Assembly (NCBI RefSeq): GCF_004337985.1 | Contig: NC_043744.1 | Location: 2,826,408 to 2,890,407, forward strand | Direction: 5' to 3' | DNA: 64,000 bases | DNA from: Pyricularia pennisetigena | Lineage: Eukaryota > Ascomycota > Sordariomycetes > Magnaporthales > Pyriculariaceae | Shown: positions 22,501 through 32,935 of the stretch, piece by piece | How the letters are laid out: each line of letters begins with the position of its first letter | How positions within the stretch are numbered: position 1 is the stretch's first letter | Notes under the pieces: model-generated | Database searches by the model: none | Told to the model about the DNA's origin: nothing | The model's input: only the letters and a program-made list of their open reading frames with translations | Translations under genes and position numbers: made by a program

Positions 22501-23376
22501 GGCTTCGAGTTGATCGTGTATTTCGTCGCGCTTTCGAACTTTTTCCAGGAGCTTTGTGAAATCACGCGTGATCCAGATATTCCTAATGCCACCTGGGAAC
22601 ACGTCGAACAAGCCTCTCAATCCCTCCTCTGTAAGCCACTTCTCTGGAATGGAGCTGACCAAGACCGTGTTTGCCGAGGCCCTCAGCCTGTGTTCTGCGC
22701 TGGTGAGGTAGTCCTGGCGTACTTTGATGTAGATCCGCAGCTCCAGAAACATTACGTAGCAGACCCAACCAATGACGGCCAGAGCCAAAACGAGATGCGC
22801 CCATCGCCTCTGATGATTCTTAGGCTTCAAATTCGGCCATGCCAACGTGTCCAGGCCGCGGGGTACGTCGGGGGCTGTGTCATTTACTTCGCGAATCACC
22901 TCATGCCCGAGCCCGTCGACATAGTTGATTGGGACAAGGATCGGGATGACGACAAACGCAATGGGTATGAATATGACCAGGAGCATTCGCAGGTATCGTA
23001 GGAAAAAGTAGGCGTCGAGACCACATTTCTTAATGAGCTCACGGTCGCTGATCTTCATGAGCGAAATCGCCAAGGACCAAGGACTCGCTGGCGGCGGGTC
23101 AGTCCGCTCTCGCTCGGGGACAAGAAATGTTTTGGGTTTGCTTGTTACAGGTCATCTGTCAGCTATGTTGCGTTTCTTTGCAAAGATTCTGCGGCGCGTA
23201 ACTTACTATATGCGGGCGAGCTTATTCCTGAAGAGTAGGAATACGGTGATTTGGATTGCGAACACAACTATACCAGTGACCAAGGCAGCGGCGAAGGCCT
23301 CAAGGCCAATGCCCTCATCCTTCGAGCCATCTTTGAAGACAGTCGGCTCTCCAGCGGTACCGTTGTTTTCGCTCAT
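19522..23376 (-). CDS. CSC1/TMEM63-family osmosensitive cation channel (DUF221)
   Basis: The family forms hyperosmolality- or stretch-gated Ca2+-permeable channels in the plasma membrane or ER. There are two exons, 23207-23376 and 19522-23140, giving 1262 residues; the 66-nt intron is in phase. Order of parts: a helix at about residues 22-47 and two more in the first ~180 residues (RSN1_TM region); a cytosolic domain (about 190-640) with EKWLTEEGLRGLFDVFPGG and a long Ser/Lys/Gly-rich insertion; VIWENMAITWWYEWLRF leading into the seven-helix pore region (about 690-1040); and a C-terminal tail with AVWIPQDEIGVSDDEI, the PHM7_ext-like motif. The frame from 23073 begins with TTG (Leu) and is not the start: exon 1 supplies MSENNG and the first helix. 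The length is above the usual 800-1000 because of the insertion and tail. Confidence 0.93.
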
Positions 23377-26072
23377 TGGGTCGCCAAGTCGAAGTGCAGG
23401 TTGGTACGAGTCAACGAATAGCTCCCAGAGTCTTGTACTGTCATAATAATATCGCCATGCAGCTAAGAGAGGTGTAGGCCCGGGCAGGACTTGGAGAAAT
23501 CAGGCGTAAAGGACGTGAGTGTATTCGTATGGACTGCTAAGGCAGAATTTGTTTGTTAGCATTTCCTGCGTACTTCAGATGGCTAGGTCATCCCAGTGTG
23601 TAAGAATCCTATATCAGACCGATATGCACACACCGAGGTTGCAGTTTTTAACAGCCGTTTGTCCGAGATCCCCGATGTCGATCAGGGCTATTCACTGCAG
23701 GATAACACCTTTAGATACGGCCGGCTGCTAAGCTGGATGCTAGGTATAAGGTTCTTGAGAGGTCGAAAATAAAATTAAGCCTTCGGCCGGCGTAGCGCGT
23801 TAGGATGGTGTAAGAAGAAGGGTCAAAGAGAGGCCAAACAAGTTGGAGGGGGCAAAGAAGCCTTTCTACGATGTTCCCTCCTCCAGGAAGATCTGCATAT
23901 TAGAGAGTACAAAAAGGCGCCGGCTGCGGACAGGGACAGACAAGGAGGAAATAGTAACATCCACAAGGGGCTCAGACGGGGTCTAGATGAGTGGGCATGG
24001 TGCTGGATCTTGAAACAAGAAAAAATGCATTGAGGGCCCTCTCTGGGGGAAGATAAAAGACGCGGCAAATTCTCAAGTCGGATTGGGTTACTCACAACCA
24101 ATTGGGTGGCCATTATCGTGACGTCGGCGGTTGGCTCCCCTGTCCTACGCGCGTGGCAGCTGTCAATGTGAACCAATCAGTGGCCAAACGGGCCCGAATT
24201 TCAGGTGGGGTTCGGACCGGGTAGTGCCGGTATCCCTGCTATCAAAGACTACACAGATTCACCCAAACCCGGGAAAAAGAAAGCATTGAATCACTAGCAG
24301 CCAAGCAAGCAGCACATGGGGAATGCAAAATAGGGATTGAATGAGTGACCGACTTTGCCGACATCAGTTGTTGTTGTTGGGGTGGGGGTTCAGGAGGCGA
24401 ATTTCCCAAGACCATACTGTAATTACTACTCCTAGTATATTGTAGACCATTGAGTCGTGGTTGACGGATCTTCGGCACGTTGATTGTTTTTGCTTGCGTG
24501 TGATGATCTACATTGAAACTCTTTTCCCACTGTCGACTCACTATAATCACTGCCTACCAATCGCTGGCGCCTCCAGCACCGCCTAGGTTAGCTACCAACA
24601 AAGTGCCCAGATGGGGTACTTTTAGGGTAGTGCCAATAGCAATTGGGCAACCTGGCAAGCTGGTGCACCTACTGTACTGTTTGTTTATGTTGCACGTATC
24701 ACGCAATCGGTTTAGCACGTCGGAGATTGACGGCCAAGGCGTTTAACCTAAACACAACCCCCGGATTAGTGCCACAAGCTACATCAACAATGGTTTCTGG
24801 TATTGTAGTACTGTATCTTGCAATTTGTCTTCTCCATAATCTATTTCAAACTCCTGCTGCAATAAGAGCCATCTGTATTTATGTAAGCAAGTACTTTTTT
24901 TTTTTCATTTTTAATACCTCCTTTTCTCATCCCGGTGCTCTGGTTCGATCGATCCACGAACCGTTGTAAGCAAGCTGAACTGCTTGCTCAATGGGTGTGT
25001 ACCGTCTTGGCATAACGTACTACTTTAGGTCCAGGACTCCCATTCCTTGTTTTGAACCCTCACCAATAGCGTCGAATGTCGCGGGAGATCCTTCCAGAGC
25101 CTAGCTTCGGGGTTTCTGCTTAGCGAAGTAGTTTACCCAGGGATTTGACCACAAGTGAAGCCGGGAGCAGCCCAACGATGTCATCGATGGACACGGGTGA
25201 CCGGTGACTGTTTACCACGCACGTAGACTGTTTTATCTATTTTATTGATTCGTGGAATCCCATGTACGTCCTAGGGTGCCAACGCATTCATTTGTTTGGA
25301 ACGAATGTGGATAGATTTGAGGATTGCGCTGTCCGGGGCGGGCCTTGTCTAAAGAGACTAGGTTCTCACACGGATTCTCTTACGAAGCTTACCAAGCTTA
25401 CCTTCCTCACCCACTCCATAATAGCTAGGCGAGCTAACTGTGCATGCATCCGTTCCATCAGCCAAGCAGCATTCCAACATGCAGTGTGTCCCAAATCAAA
25501 ATACCCCGATAAAGCGGCGGTTTTGTTGGCGGCGAAATGTAATTCCCATCCCAAGGCAAGCCCAACTTTCCCGAGAATTGGTTCGGCCCAGAGAATTGCA
25601 TTTGCCACACTGCCGCACAAGTCACGCAATATGGCAAATGGAAACAAATAAATGTCCGTACCGTTGCTGGAACAAACTATATGGAGGGAACAAGGATGAC
25701 CCGCCCCCTCAATCTTGTACCCCACACTTGCAAAAGTCATCAAAGGTTGTTCGCATCAGTACACGTACAGCATCGTCCCCAAACTCAATATCGTATCAAG
25801 TGCCGAGATTCCTTGACTTTTTGAGCGTTGCCGTAGACCCCTCCGCGCTGCCGATAATGGAACAACTGGACAAAGTCCAGGCACGTATCGGCCTCCTTGG
25901 GGGTGCAAACTGGTTTGACCTAGAAAGCCAAGTAATATTGACCTTACCCATAAAGTTGTCCGGGACGCTGGCAGTGAATACTAAAATTTACTACTATACA
26001 ACTCCCGAGTTTCTCGCGTCCATTTTTTATTGATTTTCTAATTATATAAGCGTGGCGGATCAGATCCCATCC
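23377..26072. other. Intergenic, 2.7 kb, divergent promoters
   Basis: The CSC1-like gene (-) and the FAD monooxygenase gene (+) diverge from this stretch. A CCAATCAG box lies at 24173-24180. Frames up to 197 codons (25440-26033 +) lack any motif and overlap a comparable frame on the other strand, so I do not call them. Nothing else was recognised. Confidence 0.5.
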
Positions 26073-26434
26073 ATGATGGCAGGCCCTTTGGACATGAAAA
26101 TCATCGTAACCGGGGCGGGCATGGGAGGCCTGGGTTGTGCACTCTCACTGGCAAGGAAGGGATTCAAGCACATCGACGTGTACGAGACTGCCTCGAACCT
26201 GGGCTTCGTCGGCGCCGGCATCCAGATGGCCCCAAACATGGTGCGCATCCTGGACAGGCTGGGCTGCTGGAGAGGGAGTGGGATTGAGAAGGAGGCTACC
26301 AATGTCAAGGAAACGAGCATCAGACGTAGGTACCTACCAGTGAGGCCTAGACCCCGACATTCGTACCTGTTACGCACGGTACAACACATTGTTGAAAGTC
26401 AAGTTGGCTACATGACGGGGCAGTTAAGCTACCA

Positions 26435-26473
<39 letters not shown>

Positions 26474-27611
26474 ATCCTACTAACGTGAACCCGCTACAGA
26501 GGGCAGCACCAACGAGGAACTTGCCCATGTCAACATGCCAGACATAGCTGAAAAGTACGGCTACCCACACTGCACTGGCCATCGCTCATCGTTGGCAGGC
26601 GGCATGTATGAAGCTTGCAAGAAAGAGCCGGCCATCACTTTCCATTTCGGGACGTCCGTCGTAGGCGTGAACAGCTGGGGTCCATCCAAGCCACGTATCA
26701 CTGTCCGGTCCGCGGGTGCCGATGGCGAAACGAAGGAGGTGGAGGCAGACGTGATCCTCGCGGCGGACGGCATTAAGAGCGTCGTGCGGAGGGAGATGCT
26801 CGCTCGGTACGGAGCCGAGCCCGAGGAGGAGGACACCGGTCAGGCCTGCTACCGGATCATGCTGACGCGGGCCGAAATGGAGGCGATCGGCGAGCCGGAG
26901 CTCATGGAGCTCATGGATAGCGACCTGGTGGTGCGCTGGATCGGAGAGAAGCGCCACATCATCGCGTACTCAGTCGCGGGCAAATCCATCTACAACCTGT
27001 CGACGACGCAGCCGGATGTCAACTTCGCCGCCGGCCCGACCTCGACCTACACGACGCGCGCGTCCAAGGAGGCCATGCTCAAGGTCTTTGAGGACTTTTG
27101 CCCGCTCGTCCACAAGATGCTCGACATGGTGCCGAGCGGTGAGGTCTGCGAGTGGAAGCTGCGGCAGCACAAGACGCTGCCGACGTGGTGCGACGGCCCC
27201 GTCGCCCTGCTCGGCGATGCCTGCCACCCGACGCTGCCGCACCTGAGCCAGGGCGCTGCCATGGCCATCGAGGACGGCGCGGTGATCGCAGAGGTGCTGA
27301 GCCGCCTGCCCCCGGGCGAGGTCAACCCTGTTGAGGTCGGCCGCCGCCTCAAGGTCTACGAGCTGCTGCGGAAGGACCGTACTTCTGAGCTAGTCAATCT
27401 CGCGGCCATGTCGGCCCGAGCACTGCACTTGGGCGACGGCAAGGCCAAGGAGGAGCGAGATCGGCAGTTTGCAGAAGCCCGCGCCAAGGGTGGCGCTGCC
27501 CCCGTTCCGGACAAGTGGGCTTCGCCCGAGGTGCAAAAGATGATATACTCACATGACTGCGTCCAGCATGCCGCTGAGAACTACGACAGGATACTGGCGA
27601 CCCTATCTTAA
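26073..27611 (+). CDS. FAD-dependent monooxygenase (salicylate hydroxylase-like, class A)
   Basis: This flavoprotein is predicted to hydroxylate a small, probably aromatic, substrate with NAD(P)H and O2. Exons 26073-26325 and 26500-27611 give 454 residues. The Rossmann motif GAGMGGLG (GxGxxG) is at about residues 16-23 with the acidic end of the second strand at DVYET. The middle ADGIKSVVR is the DG motif, and GDACHPTLPHLSQGAAMAIEDG near 310-330 is the second FAD-binding (GD) motif. The frame extends to 26052 but opens there with GTG; the first ATG is 26073. The intron has a perfect ACTAAC branch point 18 nt before the acceptor and a 37-nt A tract. The exon 2 region 26750-27400 is noticeably richer in G/C at third positions than the flanks. 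The substrate cannot be read from the sequence. Confidence 0.92.
26436..26472 (+). repeat. A37 homopolymer in an intron
   Basis: 37 consecutive A lie in the only intron of the FAD monooxygenase gene, ending just before the branch point region. This is the longest homopolymer in the window. Confidence 0.9.
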
Positions 27612-28266
27612 TATCTTTTGATTGGTCTGCCGTTAGCATGTGTAGCCCTAGTTTAAGGAGCCACTAGGACTAGCTTTAATTCCTAAGACTACAGTAGTGC
27701 AGTAGCAATAAATAGTTTTTAGTCTGGACGTCATCTGGACATTTCAACTTGACACAAATGGCACCATTTCCGGGGGAAGTAATCCGTATGACATACGTTG
27801 ACACTCCAAATGAACGTAGTTTTGTATATTGTACATAGGATTAAAAACATAAGAGAAGGCCGTGCCTGCCGGTCAAAATCGTTCAGAATCGCCGTAAAAA
27901 AAAAACGCCAAGCGCCAAGCTCCAGCTTCCTAGGTAAAGGTAAAAATTCTTCCGCAATGCACAATCTGTATAGGTTTGTGAACGCAACTTGCCATGAGCC
28001 CAAGCTGAGAAAATTTGATGCTGTCGAATATCAAAATCTCAGCGGCTAGTATAAACGCTGCACGGCAAGTCTGGTCCAGAGTAAGGAACAGTAGTCATAG
28101 ATAGATATGTAACGATGGGCGCAGGCCATGTCCAATCGTCCACCTACAGTCGGGAGAAATTGTACCCTATGACATCCGCCCATCTCACTGTTGAGGACGT
28201 AACCGGGTCAGTTTGATCCAACCAGTCGTTCACGGCCCCAGGGCTCAAGACAAAAAAGGAGGTAGC
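27612..28266. other. Shared 3' region of convergent genes
   Basis: The region lies between the stops of the FAD monooxygenase (+) and the CYSTM protein (-). It has no motif-bearing frame and a short A-rich run near 27895-27904. Confidence 0.5.
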
Positions 28267-28674
28267 CTAGAAGAGCAGACAGTCCAGACAGCAACAGCAG
28301 GCCAAACCAGCCAATAGACCCTCCAAGAGGCCGGGCTTCCTTCCCCTATCGTCTTGGTAATGACCATATGGCTGCTGATAGTAGCCACCGGGAGGCGGTG
28401 GTCCGTATCCCGGCTGACCGTAAGGCCCTGGTTGGCCGTAGGGTCCTTGTTGAGCATAGTATCCCATCGGCGGCGCTTGTTGGTAGTAGCCGCCCTGCGG
28501 AGGCGGGCCTTGCTCGTATGGCTTGAACTGCTGGTAGTTCGGGTCGCCGTAGTGTGCCTGAGGTGGTTGCTGCGGAGGGTAGTTCTGCGGTTGGTTCTGG
28601 GGAGGAGGGGCCTGGTATGGTGGAGGCGCCGCATCGCCGGGCTTGCTGACGTCGTTTGTCTTGGGAGGGTCCAT
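28267..28674 (-). CDS. Pro/Tyr/Gln-rich protein with a C-terminal CYSTM-like module
   Basis: This protein has 135 residues and no intron. Residues 1 to about 105 are low-complexity, rich in Pro, Gln, Gly and Tyr, with repeated GPYGQPG- and PPPQGGYYQQ-like units. The tail is a short hydrophobic segment, GLLEGLLAGLACCCCLDCLLF, with five Cys in the pattern of the CYSTM module. CYSTM proteins are small tail-anchored stress-associated proteins, often linked to metal or drug resistance in yeasts. The frame is open well upstream, but that part reads through the homopolymer tract; the Met at 28674, starting MDPPK, is chosen. The exact role is unknown. Confidence 0.82.
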   Translation of the reverse strand: MDPPKTNDVSKPGDAAPPPYQAPPPQNQPQNYPPQQPPQAHYGDPNYQQFKPYEQGPPPQGGYYQQAPPMGYYAQQGPYGQPGPYGQPGYGPPPPGGYYQQPYGHYQDDRGRKPGLLEGLLAGLACCCCLDCLLF

Positions 28675-28683
28675 TTCGACGGC

Positions 28684-28705
28684 TTTTTTTTTTTTTTTTT
28701 TTTTT
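28684..28705 (-). repeat. 22-nt homopolymer, A on the coding strand, in the CYSTM leader
   Basis: 22 consecutive T on the plus strand (A on the coding strand) end 9 nt before the ATG of the CYSTM gene, mirroring the arrangement at the aquaporin start. Confidence 0.9.
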
Positions 28706-29885
28706 GCTTGGAATATCAAGACTGGGGTGGATTTGTCGGGGGCGAGGTGACGACGATGGAGACCGTAACGTAGAGCGAGAAAAATCCGAGGGGAGAAAGG
28801 TTGGTATGTACAGCAACGGAAATGTGGAAGTTGGGAGGAAGATAAAACAAAGTCGGCTGTCAGATGGAAGTGTTGCCTCCACAAGCGTACGTGGTAACGG
28901 TAACTTCGTTTGGATCAGCTTGCGTGGCTTAGTTCGGGATCGACGGGGCTCGCAGCTGAGTCAAGCAATACGAGCCAATCAAACTCATTATGGCGTTCCA
29001 CCGGGGGGACGGGTGAACCATGTGAGGATGGCCCGGGGTGGTGGAGCGAGAATTTGGTGGCGAAACGGATTGCTGGAAGCCGACTCTTTGTCGAAGTTGT
29101 TTTCCAGATGGTGGAGGCTTGTGTCGACGTCTGATTTCACATGTCAGGCACGTACTTTGTAGAACCAGCTGGAAAAATGAGCTGCGATTGATCCAAAGCT
29201 AATATCATCGTATATTTATAGACTAAATGAATTAATATTTCGTAAATGTCAGCATCGTATGATATCACCCAGCCTATCAGTTGGTGTTGGTATCTCCTAT
29301 GCAAGCTATGGTACCTTACTTTGAGGCGTCACAAGGAAGCTTGCTGCTAGCCTCGAGCCCAAACTCAATTCGTCTCAGATAACGCCAGGCGCTTATTATT
29401 TGTTACGAAGTTTTCTCTCTCACTCGGACTCGTTGAAAGCCGCGATTCCAATCAGTACGGTCGACACAGGCAAGCTGCTGACTGTTGTTTCTTCCTTGCT
29501 CAGACACTTGTGCTGCATGATTGCAGAAAGGCGACAGGGACTTGTCAGCATAATGTTGCGATACAATTAATTATGCCTCTACCATCTTCTAGCAGCTTTT
29601 CTGGTTGCAGTAAATTTAGAACGTTAAGCTGTATCTACAAAGCAGCTAACCTTGCTAACTGTTGCCTAAGGCTTGATCGTTGGTGGGGCTGTCAATAACC
29701 GGGTCGTTCCGGGGAATTTATCCCCCCCACTGGTGATCACTCTGCAAGTCAGTGTACAGGAATTCAGGTTGGATGTTGCTACTCATGAAAGAAAGGTAAG
29801 GGTAGCATGGAACTGATCCACATCATCGACGCAAAGATCAGCACTCATCCCTCCACGGCACCAACCCAAAGATATACATTAAACC
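28706..29885. other. Divergent promoter region of CYSTM and RIB7 genes
   Basis: No protein-like frame occurs here. A CCAATCA box lies at 28975-28981, about 300 bp upstream of the CYSTM start. The rest is plain intergenic sequence with mild AT enrichment around 29190-29260. Confidence 0.5.
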
Positions 29886-30740
29886 ATGGCCGAGTGGCTC
29901 ACTTTTCGCGCCGAGCAGGCCGCTAGACTTGAGCCGTGGCTCCCTCCAAAGATCCCATCGTCATCTGCAGGAGTAGCAGCGCCAGGGGGGCAGCAACATG
30001 ACCAACCGCCCCCGGCAAGGGCCCGTCCGTTCGTGACCCTGACGTTTGCGACCTCGCTCGACTCGGCCCTCTCGCTAGCCCCCGGGGTCAGGACCACGCT
30101 GTCGGGCCCGCAGTCAAAGGCCATGACGCACTTTCTGCGCAGCCGCCACGACGCCATCCTCGTCGGCGCCGGCACCGCAGTCGCCGACGACCCTGGCCTG
30201 AACTGTCGGATCCGGGACGCCGAGTCTCAGCCGCGGCCCATCGTCGTGGACCCTCGCTGCCGCTGGAGCTTCGACGAGCGAAGCAAGGTGCTGCAGCTGG
30301 CTAGTCAAGGGAGGGGTCTCGCCCCCTACATCATCACCACCCCGGAGGCTGCTGCTGCCGTCGATGGGAGCAAAAGGGCTGTCCTCGAGGCGCACGGCGG
30401 CAAGTATATTTCCTTAAAGTATGGTGGTGCTGGTGGTAATGGGGTCTTGGACTGGAACGATATCCTTGCCGTGCTGCAGGATGAAGGGCTAAACAGTGTC
30501 ATGATTGAGGGTGGAGGTCATGTCATCAACACTCTTTTGGGCCACAAGGATAAAAAGGACCTTGTGGATTCGGTAGTTGTTACTATTGCTCCAACATGGC
30601 TGGGCCAAGGTGGTGTGGTAGTGTCACCGGCCCGGGAGGTTGATGACAGCGGCGGCCCAAAGGCCGCTTTGCGCCTCGCGAATGTAAGTTGGCACCCGCT
30701 TGGGGATGATGTGGTGCTCTGCGGTAAGATAGAACCGTAA
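29886..30740 (+). CDS. RIB7: 2,5-diamino-6-ribosylamino-4(3H)-pyrimidinone 5'-phosphate reductase
   Basis: This is the second enzyme of fungal riboflavin biosynthesis: it reduces the ribosylamino side chain to ribitylamino with NADPH. It is an uninterrupted frame of 284 residues, slightly longer than yeast Rib7 because of a Pro/Gln-rich linker near residues 18-42. Visible RibD_C features are PFVTLTFATSLDSALS, GPQSKAMTHFLRSRHDAILVG with GAGT AVADDPGLNCR following, RPIVVDP, and the late MIEGGGHVINTLL motif that shapes the cofactor site. The start Met follows a CAACC-type context; there is no other upstream Met in frame. The 3' end faces the Cue1-like gene. Confidence 0.93.
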   Translation: MAEWLTFRAEQAARLEPWLPPKIPSSSAGVAAPGGQQHDQPPPARARPFVTLTFATSLDSALSLAPGVRTTLSGPQSKAMTHFLRSRHDAILVGAGTAVADDPGLNCRIRDAESQPRPIVVDPRCRWSFDERSKVLQLASQGRGLAPYIITTPEAAAAVDGSKRAVLEAHGGKYISLKYGGAGGNGVLDWNDILAVLQDEGLNSVMIEGGGHVINTLLGHKDKKDLVDSVVVTIAPTWLGQGGVVVSPAREVDDSGGPKAALRLANVSWHPLGDDVVLCGKIEP

Positions 30741-31098
30741 TATGCGACATCAGACTAGTAACAAACCATTACAAAAAGAGGAAAAGAGGAAAAACATATA
30801 GAAATCGTAAATGAGTACCTACTGTGAGTTGGGTCCAAGTTGATCAATTATACCTCTGGCCAAAATACCATTCACAATAACCTCCCTGATATCGTAGACA
30901 ACAAACTTTCCTCGTGAAGATGTGCTATTAAAAATAGGTGACATTGTATTGTTTTTCATAGCTGCTTGGTAAACTAAACCCTGGTGCTAAGCCAGTCGCA
31001 AGAGGTGTAGCATAGAGCGTGTATATGTGGATTGAATCCGGATGTATGAAGTTCCTCATTTTAACAGGCATTCAACCGCCTCTTCCAGCCCTAAGCTC
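30741..31098. other. Shared 3' region of RIB7 and the Cue1-like gene
   Basis: The 358 nt between two convergent stops are AT-rich with A-runs just after the RIB7 stop. No coding evidence. Confidence 0.5.
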
Positions 31099-31836
31099 CT
31101 AGGAGCTGCCGGCGCCACCAGCCGAAGCAGCCGCCTTCTCCGCAGCAATCTTAGCCTCCATCTTCCTCCTGGCTGCCAGGATCATCTCGTCTCTCCTCCT
31201 CTGCAACAGCGCCTGCCTCTCATCTCGGCTTGTGCTCCACGCCTTCCCACCCTTGCCGCTCTTGTCCTCCTCCGTCGTCGAGGCGCTTTCAAGCTTGTCA
31301 TGCAGCTTGTATCTTGTAATCAGGTCAGGTTGGGCGGGCTTATCGGCGGCTCTGGCGGCGGCTGTCGCGGAGGAACCCGTAGTCGATGCGGCCGTGGCGC
31401 TTGGCGGCGGCGGCGGCGGTTGGAACGTAACCGGGGGCTAGGTGTCGAGTAATAACGCTTTTGTCAGCTCTCCCTTCTCCCCTGCGGATTGTTCGACCAT
31501 GCTTTCCTCCTTTTTTACCTCGCCTTATCTCGGACTTACCGTCTCTAGTCTCCCGGCGAGTATCCTGTCCGTGGTAGCGGTCAGGTTCCCTCCCGTCCGC
31601 TGCAGGTCCCACAGGATCATCCGCCGGTCGACCTGCGGGAACATCTGCTGTATCCTCTCTACGGCGGCCTCGCGCGTCCTGAGGTCGCCTCCCCGACCAG
31701 CGGCTGCCCTCCCGCTTCCGCTGGCGTCCGTTACAGTACCGTCCACGGGTGCCGAAAAGAACAGGTATCGGATGATGAGGCCCGAGACCACTAGCACCAG
31801 AACCAGCGACGGCACGTTGATCTCATCGTTCGCCAT
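31099..31836 (-). CDS. CUE1: CUE-domain ER membrane protein, Cue1-like (ERAD)
   Basis: In yeast, Cue1 anchors and activates the E2 Ubc7 at the ER membrane for ER-associated degradation. Exons 31540-31836 and 31099-31437 give 211 residues. A single N-terminal membrane segment spans about residues 9-28. The CUE domain is at about 52-98, with the MFP motif at 65-67 and the helix ILWDLQRTGGNLTATTDRIL; it sits entirely in exon 1. Exon 2 encodes a Pro/Ala-rich linker, then a basic helical tail with DERQALLQRRRDEMILAARR that matches the fungal Ubc7-binding region. The intron (31438-31539) is in phase and has a CTGAC branch point. The short length and topology fit the family well. Confidence 0.88.
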
Positions 31837-32935
31837 GGTAGCCGGAACAAAGGAAAGGAAAAGAAAAAAAAGGGAGGTGATCTGCGGAGTCAAAGAGGAA
31901 GCCAGGATACTCGGGATGCTGTTTTGTCGCGTGGCTTCTTGACGACTGGGACTACGATTCGTCGTTCGCGGCCCCAAACGGCTGCTATGGAGAAGGGCCG
32001 ATTTCGACACGTGCTGGCAGAATTAGTCCCGCGGGGACGGCGAGCGAGTGTCAACTCAATTCCACCAAAACAGGCAGCACGATCAACACGGGATTGGGAT
32101 TTCGAAGTTGATTTCCGCAAATGGACCAACGAATAAATGCAGATGCCACGGTGAGGGTGGTTGGGGTTCAGTGATGATCGTCCTCAGATTGATGAGTGGC
32201 GTCGCCCAAACCATAGAGTTGAGATAAGAATGGATGAAATGTGGGGCAACACCTGGAACCTATAGCAGTGAGTCTACTAATTCCTTCCCATCATTTTTTG
32301 TTGCAGGCTCATGGGCATCATCACAATATTGTATTCAGGCAGACATTTTATCTGTACCCATCGCACACTTTTTTCCCTGTCTCTCTTGTGAGACGGATAT
32401 GTACCTCACGTTACAAGGATCTATTTCATCAATGTTCACGATACTTCAAGGCTGCGTCACAACAAAGAGCCAATACGGCCCCGTGCTTCAATTGTGCATT
32501 TGTTACTATTAGTCGGCACTTTTTCAACTCCAGCGCATTAGCAAACCGAAGGGGTGCAAGCGACGAAAGCAACCAAAACTAACATGCAGTGATTCTCAAG
32601 CAGCGCAGATCGGGAAACAGCTTCCGACCAGTCCGCTAGCAAAAAAACTGCTGAAAGACCTAGCTGGGGCAATGGCTTAGTGGATCATCAGGAAACACGT
32701 TCGGTGTCCTGATGCTATCCTCGCAGCCATCGGCATAATCTTTCTTTCTGCTGCCCGAGCGACAAATCTGACCTAGCCGGCGAACCCGACCCTTTATGAT
32801 CCTAATGTCAGGCCAAGAGGGTTGGTGTCCAAATCGGCGTAATCGAGTGCCAGCTCGCGCTGGTGACCAACATGAAGGGTTAGCTCGATATTCCAACTGC
32901 TCACCGAAGTTGCACAAGCCATGGAGATTAAATTT
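31837..32935. other. Intergenic between Cue1-like and NOT2 genes
   Basis: This is the upstream region of the Cue1-like gene and the downstream region of NOT2. The frames are short (at most 113 codons at 32241-32582) and featureless. A purine-rich patch lies at 31850-31880. Confidence 0.5.

Noticed and set aside
24930..24960. TTCGATC-containing sequence as a possible tRNA T-arm
   Set aside because: The flanks do not form a T-stem and no matching acceptor or anticodon arm is present.
25440..26033. 197-codon plus frame upstream of the monooxygenase
   Set aside because: No recognisable motif, overlaps a 125-codon minus frame, and lies in the probable promoter.
26052..26072. Upstream start of the FAD monooxygenase
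   Set aside because: The codon at 26052 is GTG; the first ATG is 26073 and leaves a normal N-terminus before the Rossmann motif.
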